A DNA stretch of 52,899 nucleotides from Paenibacillus chibensis (GTDB lineage: Bacteria > Bacillota > Bacilli > Paenibacillales > Paenibacillaceae), in NCBI RefSeq assembly GCF_004001045.1, contig NZ_BIMK01000044.1, positions 1-52,899 on the forward strand, given 5' to 3'. Both the position numbers and the translations under genes were made by a program. Positions 1-7,564 of this stretch are shown here, piece by piece; positions within the stretch are counted from its first letter, which is position 1; each line of letters begins with the position of its first letter. The notes beneath the pieces were generated by a model that saw nothing but the letters and a program-made list of their open reading frames with translations, was not told the DNA's origin and made no database searches.

Positions 1-41
1 CGTTTTCGAAGCTGCTCAGTTAGCTCAGCAGCAACTCTTAT

Positions 42-71
42 AATATATCATGCGGCCCGTTATTTCGTCAA
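42..71 (-). promoter_or_regulatory. rRNA operon (rrn) promoter reading out of the left edge
   Basis: On the minus strand a -35 TTGACG (66-71) is followed after 18 bases by TATATT (42-47) and then by GAGTTGCTGC, a start-site context I know from Bacillus and Paenibacillus 16S rRNA promoters. A short hairpin (about 12-33, GCTGCT/AGCAGC arms) follows in the leader. In B. subtilis the gene after bofA is rrnA-16S, so position and sequence agree. The 16S gene itself would lie outside the window. Confidence 0.75.
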
Positions 72-178
72 GTACTTTTTTTAAATCTTTTTTTCGCTTC
101 GCTTACCGAACCGGTAAGCTTGTACCTTTTTTGAAAGGGGCGAGAATTAATGTACCACAGAATGAAGAGCCGCGTCAA

Positions 179-445
179 CTATCCTATCAAAGAAATTTTC
201 AAGCTGTACAGAAGCGCGACACCAGGAAGGCCGAGGACCATCACCGTCCCGATCGTTGTCGGGTTTAACGGGATATATACTTCCGTCATTAAACCCGAAA
301 AATTCACCAGATAAAGCCCCAATGCTGCGAGCACCAAATGCGTACCAAACACGGTCAACCACCCAAAACCGATTCTTTTGCGCACCACAATAAACAAAAG
401 CAGCATTAAACATAAGATCATGATTCCCATGACAGCCATTCTCAT
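179..445 (-). CDS. bofA: Pro-sigma-K processing inhibitor BofA
   Basis: An 88-residue integral membrane protein. BofA sits in the outer forespore membrane and, with SpoIVFA, keeps the protease SpoIVFB silent so that pro-sigma-K is cleaved only after a forespore signal. The sequence shows two strongly hydrophobic stretches (about residues 3-22 and 31-50) and the conserved C-terminal part with NPTTIGTVMVLGLPGVALL, the BofA family signature. Length matches the family (about 87). The ATG at 445 is preceded by GGGAGGGG at good distance. It follows yaaL, as in B. subtilis, and is the last gene before the rRNA operon. The family call is firm. Confidence 0.92.
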   Translation of the reverse strand: MRMAVMGIMILCLMLLLFIVVRKRIGFGWLTVFGTHLVLAALGLYLVNFSGLMTEVYIPLNPTTIGTVMVLGLPGVALLYSLKISLIG

Positions 446-496
446 TTCGGTTCCCCTCCCCTATGTCCCGACAACAATTCGGTCCTTTTTCCCCGC

Positions 497-775
497 TTAA
501 GCTTCCGCTCTCTGATTCAGTATCATTTGCGCACGGTTCAGCCCGATGCGTTTAGCCGCTCTCAATTGCATCTGATACTTCAGTTCAGCCGCTTCGAGCA
601 TGTAAATCGCATAATCGATCTGTTCCTCGCCCAAGGCCTCATCAAAAAAACGCCTTGCACGCTCCCACTCGGCCTGTGCCGCCCGCACATCCATATAAAC
701 GGCTATTTCTTCCTCCCGCTTCTCCTTGAGCTGCCACGCAGGCACCTGCGGCTCTCTCCGTCGAAACCACGCCAT
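497..775 (-). CDS. yaaL: YaaL/DUF2508 family protein
   Basis: A 92-residue cytosolic protein of unknown function, highly charged and predicted to be almost all alpha helix (many Glu, Arg and Ala, no membrane segment). It starts MAWFRRREP and carries the family's central run EEQIDYAIYMLEAAE. Its place between recR and bofA is the conserved one for YaaL in Bacillus. The start ATG at 775 has a G-rich ribosome binding site. The function is not known in the family; co-conservation with recR and bofA does not by itself say more. Confidence 0.85.
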   Translation of the reverse strand: MAWFRRREPQVPAWQLKEKREEEIAVYMDVRAAQAEWERARRFFDEALGEEQIDYAIYMLEAAELKYQMQLRAAKRIGLNRAQMILNQRAEA

Positions 776-867
776 TCCGATCCGCCCCCGATCCTGGTTA
801 TTGAAACAAGGTTTGCTATACGCTCTCCTAGTTCATTCATACGGCCCAGGGGACAAACTTAGAACTA

Positions 868-897
868 CAAAAGGAGGCCCCACACGGGACCTCCTTT
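868..897 (-). terminator. Hairpin terminator after recR
   Basis: An inverted repeat AAAGGAGGtCC / GGcCTCCTTT with a short loop lies between the recR stop and yaaL. On the minus strand it is followed by only three or four T, so termination may be partial. It can separate the recR transcript from yaaL-bofA. Confidence 0.55.
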
Positions 898-929
898 GTT
901 CTGCAGCTATGTTCACGTCGTAAATTCAA

Positions 930-1529
930 TCAGTTCAACTGACGCCGTCCTTCCAGCGCCTTGGATAACGTCACTTCATCCGCGTACTCCAAATCTCCGC
1001 CTACCGGCAGTCCATGGGCAATCCGCGTCACGATGAGCTCGAATGGGCGTACCAGCCGCGAGATATACATAGCGGTCGCTTCACCCTCGATGTTGGGATT
1101 GGTCGCCAAGATCAGCTCTTTCACGCGTTCGTCGCTAAGGCGCGTAAGGAGCTCCTTCAGACGGATGTCGTCAGGACCGATGCCTTCCATCGGCGAAATG
1201 GCTCCCTGAAGCACATGATAATAGCCGTTAAACTCTTTGGTGCGCTCCATGGCAACCAGGTCCTTCGGATCCTGCACCACGCAAATCACGGATGAGTCTC
1301 GCGTTTTATCCTGGCATATGCGGCAGGGGTCGGTGTCGGTGATATTGCAGCAAACCGAGCAGTAATGAAGATTGCGCTTCACGCTGACCAGCGCTTTAGC
1401 AAAATCAATGACGTCGTCTTCCTTCATATTCAGCACATGGAAAGCCAGACGGGCCGCGGTTTTCGGCCCAATGCCCGGCAATCGTGTAAATGCGTCGATC
1501 AACTTGGCGATCGGTTCGGGATAATACAA
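930..1529 (-). CDS. recR: Recombination mediator RecR
   Basis: A 199-residue protein of the RecFOR pathway that helps load RecA on single-stranded DNA gaps. Visible in order: an N-terminal helix-hairpin-helix (LPGIGPKTAARLAF), a four-cysteine zinc finger (CSVCCNITDTDPCRIC, about residues 57-72), and a Toprim domain with the VVQDPKD and GLPVGGDLEYAD parts. Length is typical. The start is a TTG at 1529 preceded by AAAAGGGG; no ATG or GTG gives a better N-terminus. It lies 29 bases after yaaK/ebfC, the usual dnaX-yaaK-recR operon order. Confidence 0.97.
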   Translation of the reverse strand: MYYPEPIAKLIDAFTRLPGIGPKTAARLAFHVLNMKEDDVIDFAKALVSVKRNLHYCSVCCNITDTDPCRICQDKTRDSSVICVVQDPKDLVAMERTKEFNGYYHVLQGAISPMEGIGPDDIRLKELLTRLSDERVKELILATNPNIEGEATAMYISRLVRPFELIVTRIAHGLPVGGDLEYADEVTLSKALEGRRQLN

Positions 1530-1558
1530 AACGCGGGCCCCTTTTCTGGTTTAAATTA

Positions 1559-1870
1559 TTAGAACAGGCCTGGGATTTTCATACCGCCTGTGAATTTGCT
1601 CATATCTGCATTCGCAATGTCATCGGCTTTAGTCAATGCGTCGTTAACAGCCGTCATCACGAGATCCTGCAGCATTTCTACGTCTTCCGGATCTACGGCT
1701 TCAGGTTTGATGGTAATGGAGAGCAATTTTTTGTGGCCGTTGACTTCAACGGTAACCACGCCGCCGCCGGAGCTGCCTTCTACCTTTTTTTCAGCTAGAG
1801 CTTCTTGAGCTTTCAGCATTTGCTCCTGCATCTTTTTCACTTGCTTCATCATTTGGTTCATATTATTCAC
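1559..1870 (-). CDS. ebfC: Nucleoid-associated protein, YbaB/EbfC family
   Basis: A roughly 103-residue small DNA-binding protein (YaaK in B. subtilis) that forms dimers shaped like tweezers and sits between dnaX and recR in most bacteria. It shows the methionine- and lysine-rich N-terminal helix MNQMMKQVKKMQEQM, the conserved VTVEVNGHKKLLSITIKPE strand and the C-terminal GGMKIPGLF. The frame stays open further upstream, but I choose the GTG at 1870 because GAGGAGA lies 8 bases before it; the in-frame ATG at 1861 would be too far from that site. The upstream extension overlaps an inverted repeat and is not family-like. Confidence 0.93.
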   Translation of the reverse strand: MNNMNQMMKQVKKMQEQMLKAQEALAEKKVEGSSGGGVVTVEVNGHKKLLSITIKPEAVDPEDVEMLQDLVMTAVNDALTKADDIANADMSKFTGGMKIPGLF

Positions 1871-1898
1871 GCGTATCGTCTCCTCTTTGATCTTAGTG

Positions 1899-1988
1899 TA
1901 TAAATTGAACTGAAGTTTGATCTTGCTTCCCCTTGAATTCATAACCATGCCGGAGAAGTCGTTACCCATGCCTTAGTTCAATTTATAT
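1899..1988. repeat. Inverted-repeat element with ATAAATTGAAC arms
   Basis: Between dnaX and ebfC, arms TATAAATTGAACT (from 1899) and AGTTCAATTTATA (ending about 1987) face each other around some 60 bases. The same arm sequence occurs at 12257-12313 and, as a single arm, at 41699. It looks like a small dispersed repeat or its remnant. It overlaps no coding sequence with the start chosen for ebfC. Confidence 0.5.
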
Positions 1989-2009
1989 GGGCCGCACGGA
2001 ATGTGCAAA

Positions 2010-3749
2010 TTAATCTTTTATGATCACGAGATCTTCTCCAAACATGTGGAGTGCCTCATCAATCCATGGCTTTGCGTTCGGATCCTTGTCCTCATGCTCG
2101 TGCTCGAGCTTCAGCTCCTCTTTCTGCTGGGTTCCGGCACCCTCGAGCGCCGCCGCCCAGTCCCTCTGCATCATGGTGACCAGATGGTAAGGCTTGCCGA
2201 GCTTGTCATGCATGACGCCTTCGATCACCTGCTTATTGGCGGGCTTCTCCGTCGTCTCGCGGTGGATGTTGTTTTTGAAAGCAACCAAAACCGCATCCTC
2301 CGTTACCGAAACCGGATCTCCATCCATAAACCAGGCGTGCACCGTAACCTTCTCCTCCTTGACCCCCTGGAGAACCTGTCCCCACTGGCGCTGGACCTCC
2401 AAAAAGTCCGGGCTGCCCTTCTGGGCAAGGAATTGGTCCATGTTAGACGGGATTTTGGCTGCTGAAGATGCCCGTGGCGCAGGAGCGCTGTGAGACCGCG
2501 CAGGGGCTTGAGCCGAAGCGCCGGAAGGCACGGATCCGCTCTGTATGAGCTTCTCCAGCTTTTTCTCCAGCGCGGCAACCTGCCGCTTGAGCTGGTTTAC
2601 TTCACCGGAGTCCGCCGGAGCCGCCGCTTGCTGGGCATGCGCCTGTTCATAGCCCGCTGCCGCTCCCTGCGAGCCGCACAGCTTCAGCAGCGCCACTTCG
2701 AACAACGTCTGCGGCTGTGAGGCATATTTCATCTCGCTTTGATAATGATTCAAGGTGTCGATCATATGAAACAGCTGCTGCCTTGAAAAGGAAGCGGCCA
2801 TCTCCTGGTATTCCTCCGGATGCAGCACCCGGTCCGTCAGTTTATTGGCATTCGGAATCATCTGGATCATTAGCAGGTCGCGGAAATAGTACAACAGATT
2901 CTCCATGCATTTATCGGCGCTTTTGCCTTCCTGCATAAAGTCCTCCACCATTTGGAGCACGAGGCCCGCATCACCCTTCTGAATCGCTCCCGCCAATCTG
3001 CCGAACTGTTCGGAGGCAATGCCCCCGGTCATGCTCAGCACCTGCTCATAGGATACATGACCGCCCGTAAAGGATGCAATCTGATCCAGGATGCTGAGGG
3101 CATCCCGCATGCCGCCATCGGATAAACGGGCTATATATTGAAGAGCCTCATCGTCGGCTTCCATTCCCTCTTCCCGGGCAATCTGCGCAAGCCGCTGCGT
3201 CTGCTCCTCCAGGGAAACCCTGCGGAAGTCAAAACGCTGACAGCGTGAAATGATGGTTGCCGGCAGCTTGTGAGGCTCGGTTGTTGCCAAAATAAACATG
3301 ACATGCGGAGGCGGCTCCTCCAGCGTTTTGAGCAATGCGTTGAATGCTTCGGTCGTAAGCATATGCACTTCGTCGATGATATACACTTTTTGTCTGACTT
3401 CGGTCGGCGCATACTTCACCTTTTCGCGCAGATCACGGATCTCTTCCACGCCGCGGTTCGATGCGGCATCGATCTCCTGTACGTCCATCACTGCCCCGGC
3501 TGTAATTCTCCGGCAGGCTTCGCATTCGTTACAGGGCTCTGCCCCCGGGCCGCGTTCACAGTTAACGGCCTTCGCCAGTACTTTGGCCGCGGTCGTCTTC
3601 CCGGTTCCGCGCGGACCGCTGAACAGGTATGCATGGGAAACCCGCTGTTCGCGAATGGCATTCTGCAGCGTCTGAATGATATGCTGTTGTCCAACCATGT
3701 CCTGGAACGACTGCGGCCGCCAGGCACGGTAGAGCGCGATATGTTTCAC
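2010..3749 (-). CDS. dnaX: DNA polymerase III gamma/tau subunit
   Basis: A 579-residue clamp-loader ATPase that joins the polymerase core to the sliding-clamp loader. Visible: Walker A GPRGTGKT (about residues 45-52), a four-cysteine zinc module (C-x8-C-x2-C-x2-C, about 64-79), Walker B-like IDEVHML, the sensor region TTEPHKLP, and a Pro/Ala/Ser-rich linker before a C-terminal tau-specific domain. The start is GTG at 3749 with AGAGGG upstream. I saw no obvious A-rich slippery heptamer plus hairpin, so a single long product is the default. The order with the SRP RNA upstream and ebfC-recR downstream is that of Bacillus. Confidence 0.97.
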   Translation of the reverse strand: MKHIALYRAWRPQSFQDMVGQQHIIQTLQNAIREQRVSHAYLFSGPRGTGKTTAAKVLAKAVNCERGPGAEPCNECEACRRITAGAVMDVQEIDAASNRGVEEIRDLREKVKYAPTEVRQKVYIIDEVHMLTTEAFNALLKTLEEPPPHVMFILATTEPHKLPATIISRCQRFDFRRVSLEEQTQRLAQIAREEGMEADDEALQYIARLSDGGMRDALSILDQIASFTGGHVSYEQVLSMTGGIASEQFGRLAGAIQKGDAGLVLQMVEDFMQEGKSADKCMENLLYYFRDLLMIQMIPNANKLTDRVLHPEEYQEMAASFSRQQLFHMIDTLNHYQSEMKYASQPQTLFEVALLKLCGSQGAAAGYEQAHAQQAAAPADSGEVNQLKRQVAALEKKLEKLIQSGSVPSGASAQAPARSHSAPAPRASSAAKIPSNMDQFLAQKGSPDFLEVQRQWGQVLQGVKEEKVTVHAWFMDGDPVSVTEDAVLVAFKNNIHRETTEKPANKQVIEGVMHDKLGKPYHLVTMMQRDWAAALEGAGTQQKEELKLEHEHEDKDPNAKPWIDEALHMFGEDLVIIKD

Positions 3750-3910
3750 TTAGCCATACCCTCTTTCAACTTCCACTAGCGCGCGTTCGCCGCTTCATCA
3801 TTATACTATAATCCGGCTTTATACAAAACGTCTATCCGCCACCAATGTATTCGCTTTTTTTAACATTTGGATGAATCCTGATGCTTAAGGTCTAGAACAT
3901 CCGTCTCTGC

Positions 3911-3947
3911 AAAATAAAAAGCACCCTTGTCCTGCGGACAAAGATGC
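3911..3947 (-). terminator. Terminator of the SRP RNA gene
   Basis: The minus strand reads AGCATCTTTGTCC GCA GGACAAGGGTGCT followed by TTTTTATTTT. It lies about 25 bases after the SRP RNA 3' end and separates it from dnaX. Confidence 0.8.
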
Positions 3948-3969
3948 TGACATGTTATTCGTAAGTTAT

Positions 3970-4241
3970 ACCGTGCACCTGTTATTGATAATTGCGATCC
4001 AAGCGGCACCCCTGAGTAACAACTCGGGCTAGGCCACCCTCCGGCACAAGAGCGATCTTGCTTATGGCTGCTTCCTTCCGGACCTGACCAGGTTCACAAG
4101 TGCTCATTGCGGAGGACCCAGCCGTCAACATTGCACGCAGGGACCAAACCTCACATCGACAAAACCTCTAACAGGAGTTCAACCTCGCTACAGCGGATTG
4201 CGAGTTACAGGGCACCGCTACCTCCCCGTCTAGCACGGTAA
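3970..4241 (-). ncRNA. ffs: Signal recognition particle RNA (Bacillus-type long scRNA)
   Basis: About 272 bases. The apical S-domain core is unmistakable: GGTCAGGTCCGGAAGGAAGC lies in the middle (near 4070-4092 on the complement). The 5' region reads CCGTGCTAGACGGGGAGGTAGCGG and the 3' end reads AGGTGCACGGT, matching the B. subtilis scr RNA with its Alu domain. It binds Ffh and targets secreted and membrane proteins. It lies directly upstream of dnaX, the conserved place. The 5' end is set from the promoter at 4247-4275 and is good to a few bases. Confidence 0.95.
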
Positions 4242-4246
4242 GGATT

Positions 4247-4275
4247 AGTATAGTTCATTTTAAGACAAAGTGCAA
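4247..4275 (-). promoter_or_regulatory. Sigma-A promoter of the SRP RNA gene
   Basis: -35 TTGCAC (4270-4275), a 17-base spacer, -10 TATACT (4247-4252). The predicted start is near 4241, which fits the known 5' sequence of the RNA. Confidence 0.75.
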
Positions 4276-4294
4276 CCAGAGCCCAAAAGTTGTC

Positions 4295-4330
4295 AAAAAA
4301 ATCCCCTGCCGCCGAAGCAGACAAGGGATT
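4295..4330 (-). terminator. Terminator of rpmE
   Basis: The minus strand has AATCCC...TGC TTCG GCGGCA..GGGATT followed by a run of seven T. It lies 15 bases after the rpmE stop. Confidence 0.75.
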
Positions 4331-4344
4331 TGGGTTTATGCCTA

Positions 4345-4542
4345 TTAGATACCGTATTTCTTTTTAAATCTATCAACACGGCCGCCGGCATCCAGGAATT
4401 TCTGTTTGCCTGTGAAGAACGGATGGCAGTTGGAGCAAATCTCAACGCGCAGATCTTCTTTCACGGAACCTGTTTCGAACGTATTGCCGCAAGCACATGT
4501 TACGGTCGTTACGTGGTATTTTGGTTGAATTTCTTGTTTCAT
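4345..4542 (-). CDS. rpmE: 50S ribosomal protein L31
   Basis: A 65-residue ribosomal protein of the zinc-binding (type A) class. It carries CAC near the N-terminus and CSNC in the middle, the four cysteines that hold zinc, followed by HPFFTGKQKF and the C-terminal GRVDRFKKKYG. I choose the ATG at 4542: GAGGTG stands 6 bases before it, while the in-frame GTG at 4551 is inside that ribosome binding site. In Bacillus rpmE follows rho directly; here a radical SAM gene lies between them. The zinc-binding form suggests a zinc-free paralogue may exist elsewhere, but none is in the window. Confidence 0.95.
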   Translation of the reverse strand: MKQEIQPKYHVTTVTCACGNTFETGSVKEDLRVEICSNCHPFFTGKQKFLDAGGRVDRFKKKYGI

Positions 4543-4652
4543 GTCTTTCACCTCTTTTTGCCCTGAGTCTCATGCGTACACAGAGTTATAATGACACAAT
4601 ACTTATATTATAGCAGGGACGAACATAATAATCAACGGGTTGCTCAAAACTG

Positions 4653-5933
4653 CTAATCCCGTGCCAGGACAGGCTTTTTAGGGCGTCTCTGCCCTACAGG
4701 CGGCACATGGGTATATGAACCAATGACGACATCCGGCAGTTCGGCCTGGAATATTTCGATCATCTGCTTCATCCCGAGTATCTCGCCTTGAGCCGGCGGA
4801 ATCAGTTCCAGATAGCTCTCCGGATCAATGTTCAAATTACGCATCTGAATCAGCTTGAGGCCTGTACGGCGCGCAAATTCCACCATCGCCTCAATCTCTT
4901 CCTCGCGATCGGTAACGCCCGGGAAAATCAGGTAGTTGATGGACGTATAGACACCTTGGTCGGAGGCATACTTAAGGGACTTCTCCACGTTCGCAAGCGT
5001 ATATTTGCGCGGCTTGTAATACGCGTTGTAATGGTCGTCCAGGGCACTGATTGTGCTTACCCGCATCAAATCAAGACCGGCATCGACAATCCCGCGGATG
5101 AAATCCGTCAGGCCGGCGTTGGTGTTGATGTTGATGTAGCCCATATCGGTAATGGAGCGGACTTCACGCATCGCTTCAATAATGATTTTGGCCTGCGTGG
5201 ATGGCTCACCCTCACAGCCTTGTCCGAAACTGATGATGGATTCCGGCGTTTTTAGATGCTCAAGCATAATCTGAACCAGTTCTTCCACCTTCGGCTTGAA
5301 ATTCATGCGCGTCTGCGGCGCAACGAACCCACTGTCATCCGGTTGCTCGGAAATACAGCCGAAGCAGCCGGCATTGCACGAATAGGACACCGGAACAGCA
5401 CCTTCCCAGCGGTTCAGGAACGTGTTGGATGCGGTGAGGCATTCGTAGCCGAGAGCACAATTGGACAGATGCTCATACAGCCGGTTTTCGGGATATTTCT
5501 GGGTCAGCTTCTTGACGCCAAGCTTCAACTCATCCAGGTTGCAATTCAGCGGATTCCACTTCTCGGGGTCATCGGAAAGACGGGCCGTTGTATAGAAACG
5601 TCCATCCTTCCAGACGACGGCGGAATATCCGAAGAGCGGCAGCTTATATTCCTTATCCGTCTTCACATAACCAGGAAGACATAACCGGGTGAATCCCTGC
5701 GGGAGAAGCGCTCCTACAGCCTGGGCATCGCCAGGCAGCGGCATCATCTCTCCGGTTTCGGGATCCATGCCGATCGCCCGCGTATTCGGAAGTCCCACCA
5801 AGGTGGCCCCATCCGGCAGAGGGATCAGCTCGTCCTCCAATATTTCCACGATCATATCACCGCTGCGGGCCAGGCCATACAGCGTCGGATGATCGAATAC
5901 ATTGCCTTTCTCATCTGCATATACCAGGTACAT
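4653..5933 (-). CDS. Radical SAM protein of unknown substrate
   Basis: A 426-residue cytosolic protein. It has the radical SAM cluster motif C186-x3-C190-x2-C193 (CNAGCFGC), so it should bind a 4Fe-4S cluster and cleave S-adenosylmethionine. SFGQGCEGEP matches the glycine-rich SAM-contact region, and later strands (YININTNAG, LMRVSTISAL, INYLIFPGVTDREEE) follow the partial TIM barrel. About 180 residues precede the cluster and are not a domain I recognise; they contain further cysteines (131, 159, 165). The start ATG at 5933 has GAGGAG upstream. It lies 27 bases after the rho stop and is probably cotranscribed with rho. I cannot name the reaction. Confidence 0.8.
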   Translation of the reverse strand: MYLVYADEKGNVFDHPTLYGLARSGDMIVEILEDELIPLPDGATLVGLPNTRAIGMDPETGEMMPLPGDAQAVGALLPQGFTRLCLPGYVKTDKEYKLPLFGYSAVVWKDGRFYTTARLSDDPEKWNPLNCNLDELKLGVKKLTQKYPENRLYEHLSNCALGYECLTASNTFLNRWEGAVPVSYSCNAGCFGCISEQPDDSGFVAPQTRMNFKPKVEELVQIMLEHLKTPESIISFGQGCEGEPSTQAKIIIEAMREVRSITDMGYININTNAGLTDFIRGIVDAGLDLMRVSTISALDDHYNAYYKPRKYTLANVEKSLKYASDQGVYTSINYLIFPGVTDREEEIEAMVEFARRTGLKLIQMRNLNIDPESYLELIPPAQGEILGMKQMIEIFQAELPDVVIGSYTHVPPVGQRRPKKPVLARD

Positions 5934-5960
5934 GATGTGTCTCCTCTTTGTTCGTTAAAA

Positions 5961-7295
5961 TCAGGTCAGCGGCACGGAAGCCGCGGGCCGCGACGTGCGG
6001 CGGTTGCCGCTGCTATTGTGGCTGCCAGAGCCTTTGCTGCCGTTGCCAACGCTGCTGACATCGAAGGATGCCAGGAACTCCGCATTGGTTTTGCAGTCGC
6101 GCAGCTTTTTCAAGAAGCCTTCTACAAAATCAGCCGATTCATTCATATTTTTACGGATCGCCCAAATGGTATCCAGTTCTTCCTTCGTTAAGAGCACTTC
6201 TTCACGACGCGTGCCCGAGCGGCGAATGTCGATCGCAGGGAAAATGCGGCGCTCCGCCAATTTGCGGTCCAAATGAAGCTCCATGTTGCCCGTTCCCTTG
6301 AACTCCTCGTAAATGATGTCGTCCATCCGGGATCCCGTATCGATCAGCGCCGTGGCCAAAATCGTCAGGCTGCCGCCTTCCTCCACGTTCCGCGCCGAGC
6401 CGAAAAAGCGTTTCGGACGGTGGAAAGCAGCAGGGTCGATACCGCCGCTCAGCGTACGCCCGGACGGTGGGATCACAAGGTTGTAGGCGCGTGCCAAACG
6501 AGTGATGCTGTCCATCAGAATCACGACATCCTTCTTATGCTCCACCAGACGAAGCGCGCGTTCCAATACAAGCTCCGCCACTTTAATATGGTTCTCCGGC
6601 AGTTCGTCGAATGTCGAAGCAACCACTTCTCCTTTAACGGAACGCTGCATGTCCGTCACTTCCTCCGGACGTTCATCAATAAGCAGTACAAAAAGTTCGA
6701 TTTCGGGATTGTTGGTAGAGATGCTGTTGGCAATTTCTTTTAAGAGGAGCGTTTTACCTGCTTTTGGAGGCGCAACGATCAAGCCGCGCTGTCCCAAACC
6801 AACGGGAGCGAGCAAATCCATAATCCGGGTAGACAAATGGTTAGGGGATGTTTCAAGCACGAGCTTCTTTTGAGGAAAGAGAGGTGTAAGTGCAGGGAAG
6901 TGAAGTCGTTCCGATGCCGCGTCCGGACTTTCGCCGTTAACTGCATTTACCTGCAGCAGCCCGAAATAACGTTCGTTTTCCTTCGGTGCGCGGCATTTCC
7001 CTGAGACCAAATCTCCCGTCCTAAGATCAAACTTACGGATCTGTGATGCTGAGATGTAAATATCCTCGGTACTCGGCAGATAGTTGATCGGACGGAGGAA
7101 GCCGTAGCCTTCAGGAAGAATTTCCAGTACACCCTCCATAAACATGAGTCCGCTATGCTCTGCCTGTGCTCTTAAGATAGCAAAAATCAGCTCTTTCTTC
7201 TTCAGCTGTCCGTAGTACGGGATCTGATACTTCTTCGCAAGCTTGTACAGATCGGTCAGCTTCATTTCTTCCAAATCGGCAATTTGCAAATCCAT
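5961..7295 (-). CDS. rho: Transcription termination factor Rho
   Basis: A 444-residue hexameric RNA helicase that ends transcription and limits antisense RNA. Order: N-terminal Rho helix domain (DLYKLAKKYQIPYYGQLKKKELI), cold-shock-like RNA-binding domain (GVLEILPEGYGFLRP, near 57-71), then the RecA-type ATPase with Walker A PPKAGKT (about residues 177-183), Walker B VVILMDSITRLARAYN and the Q- and R-loop regions. The C-terminus carries a non-conserved Gly/Ser/Arg-rich tail of about 30 residues (SVGNGSKGSGS onward). The ATG at 7295 has AGGTGG upstream. Confidence 0.97.
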   Translation of the reverse strand: MDLQIADLEEMKLTDLYKLAKKYQIPYYGQLKKKELIFAILRAQAEHSGLMFMEGVLEILPEGYGFLRPINYLPSTEDIYISASQIRKFDLRTGDLVSGKCRAPKENERYFGLLQVNAVNGESPDAASERLHFPALTPLFPQKKLVLETSPNHLSTRIMDLLAPVGLGQRGLIVAPPKAGKTLLLKEIANSISTNNPEIELFVLLIDERPEEVTDMQRSVKGEVVASTFDELPENHIKVAELVLERALRLVEHKKDVVILMDSITRLARAYNLVIPPSGRTLSGGIDPAAFHRPKRFFGSARNVEEGGSLTILATALIDTGSRMDDIIYEEFKGTGNMELHLDRKLAERRIFPAIDIRRSGTRREEVLLTKEELDTIWAIRKNMNESADFVEGFLKKLRDCKTNAEFLASFDVSSVGNGSKGSGSHNSSGNRRTSRPAASVPLT

Positions 7296-7564
7296 GTAAT
7301 AACCACCTATTCAATTTTATAAGTCCAGTCAAACTATATCGCGTCGTTGCTTTCTATCAGTCTATAAGAAGTCTACCAATACGTTTAAATGAAGTTTTTC
7401 TTGCGAATATAGAATAGCTTCTCTGAATTGTATAAATCTATAATCTTGAAAAATCCTCATTAGGATAGCATTACCCAAATTAGAAGGAGATATGCAGTTC
7501 CACCGTAAAAAACGTGATTCCGGCATGGAGCGCTAAACTGCAAATCCCCTTCGTTATATGTCAC
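7296..7564. other. Intergenic region between murA and rho
   Basis: About 270 bases, AT-rich, that must hold the rho leader and promoter. On the minus strand AAGATTATAGATTTATAC (about 7421-7438) resembles a stretch at 41741-41760, so it may be another remnant of a dispersed repeat. I see no convincing gene, and no clear terminator after murA. Confidence 0.4.

Noticed and set aside
2010..3749. Programmed frameshift in dnaX giving gamma and tau
   Set aside because: I did not find a clear A-rich slippery heptamer with a following hairpin; a single product is assumed.
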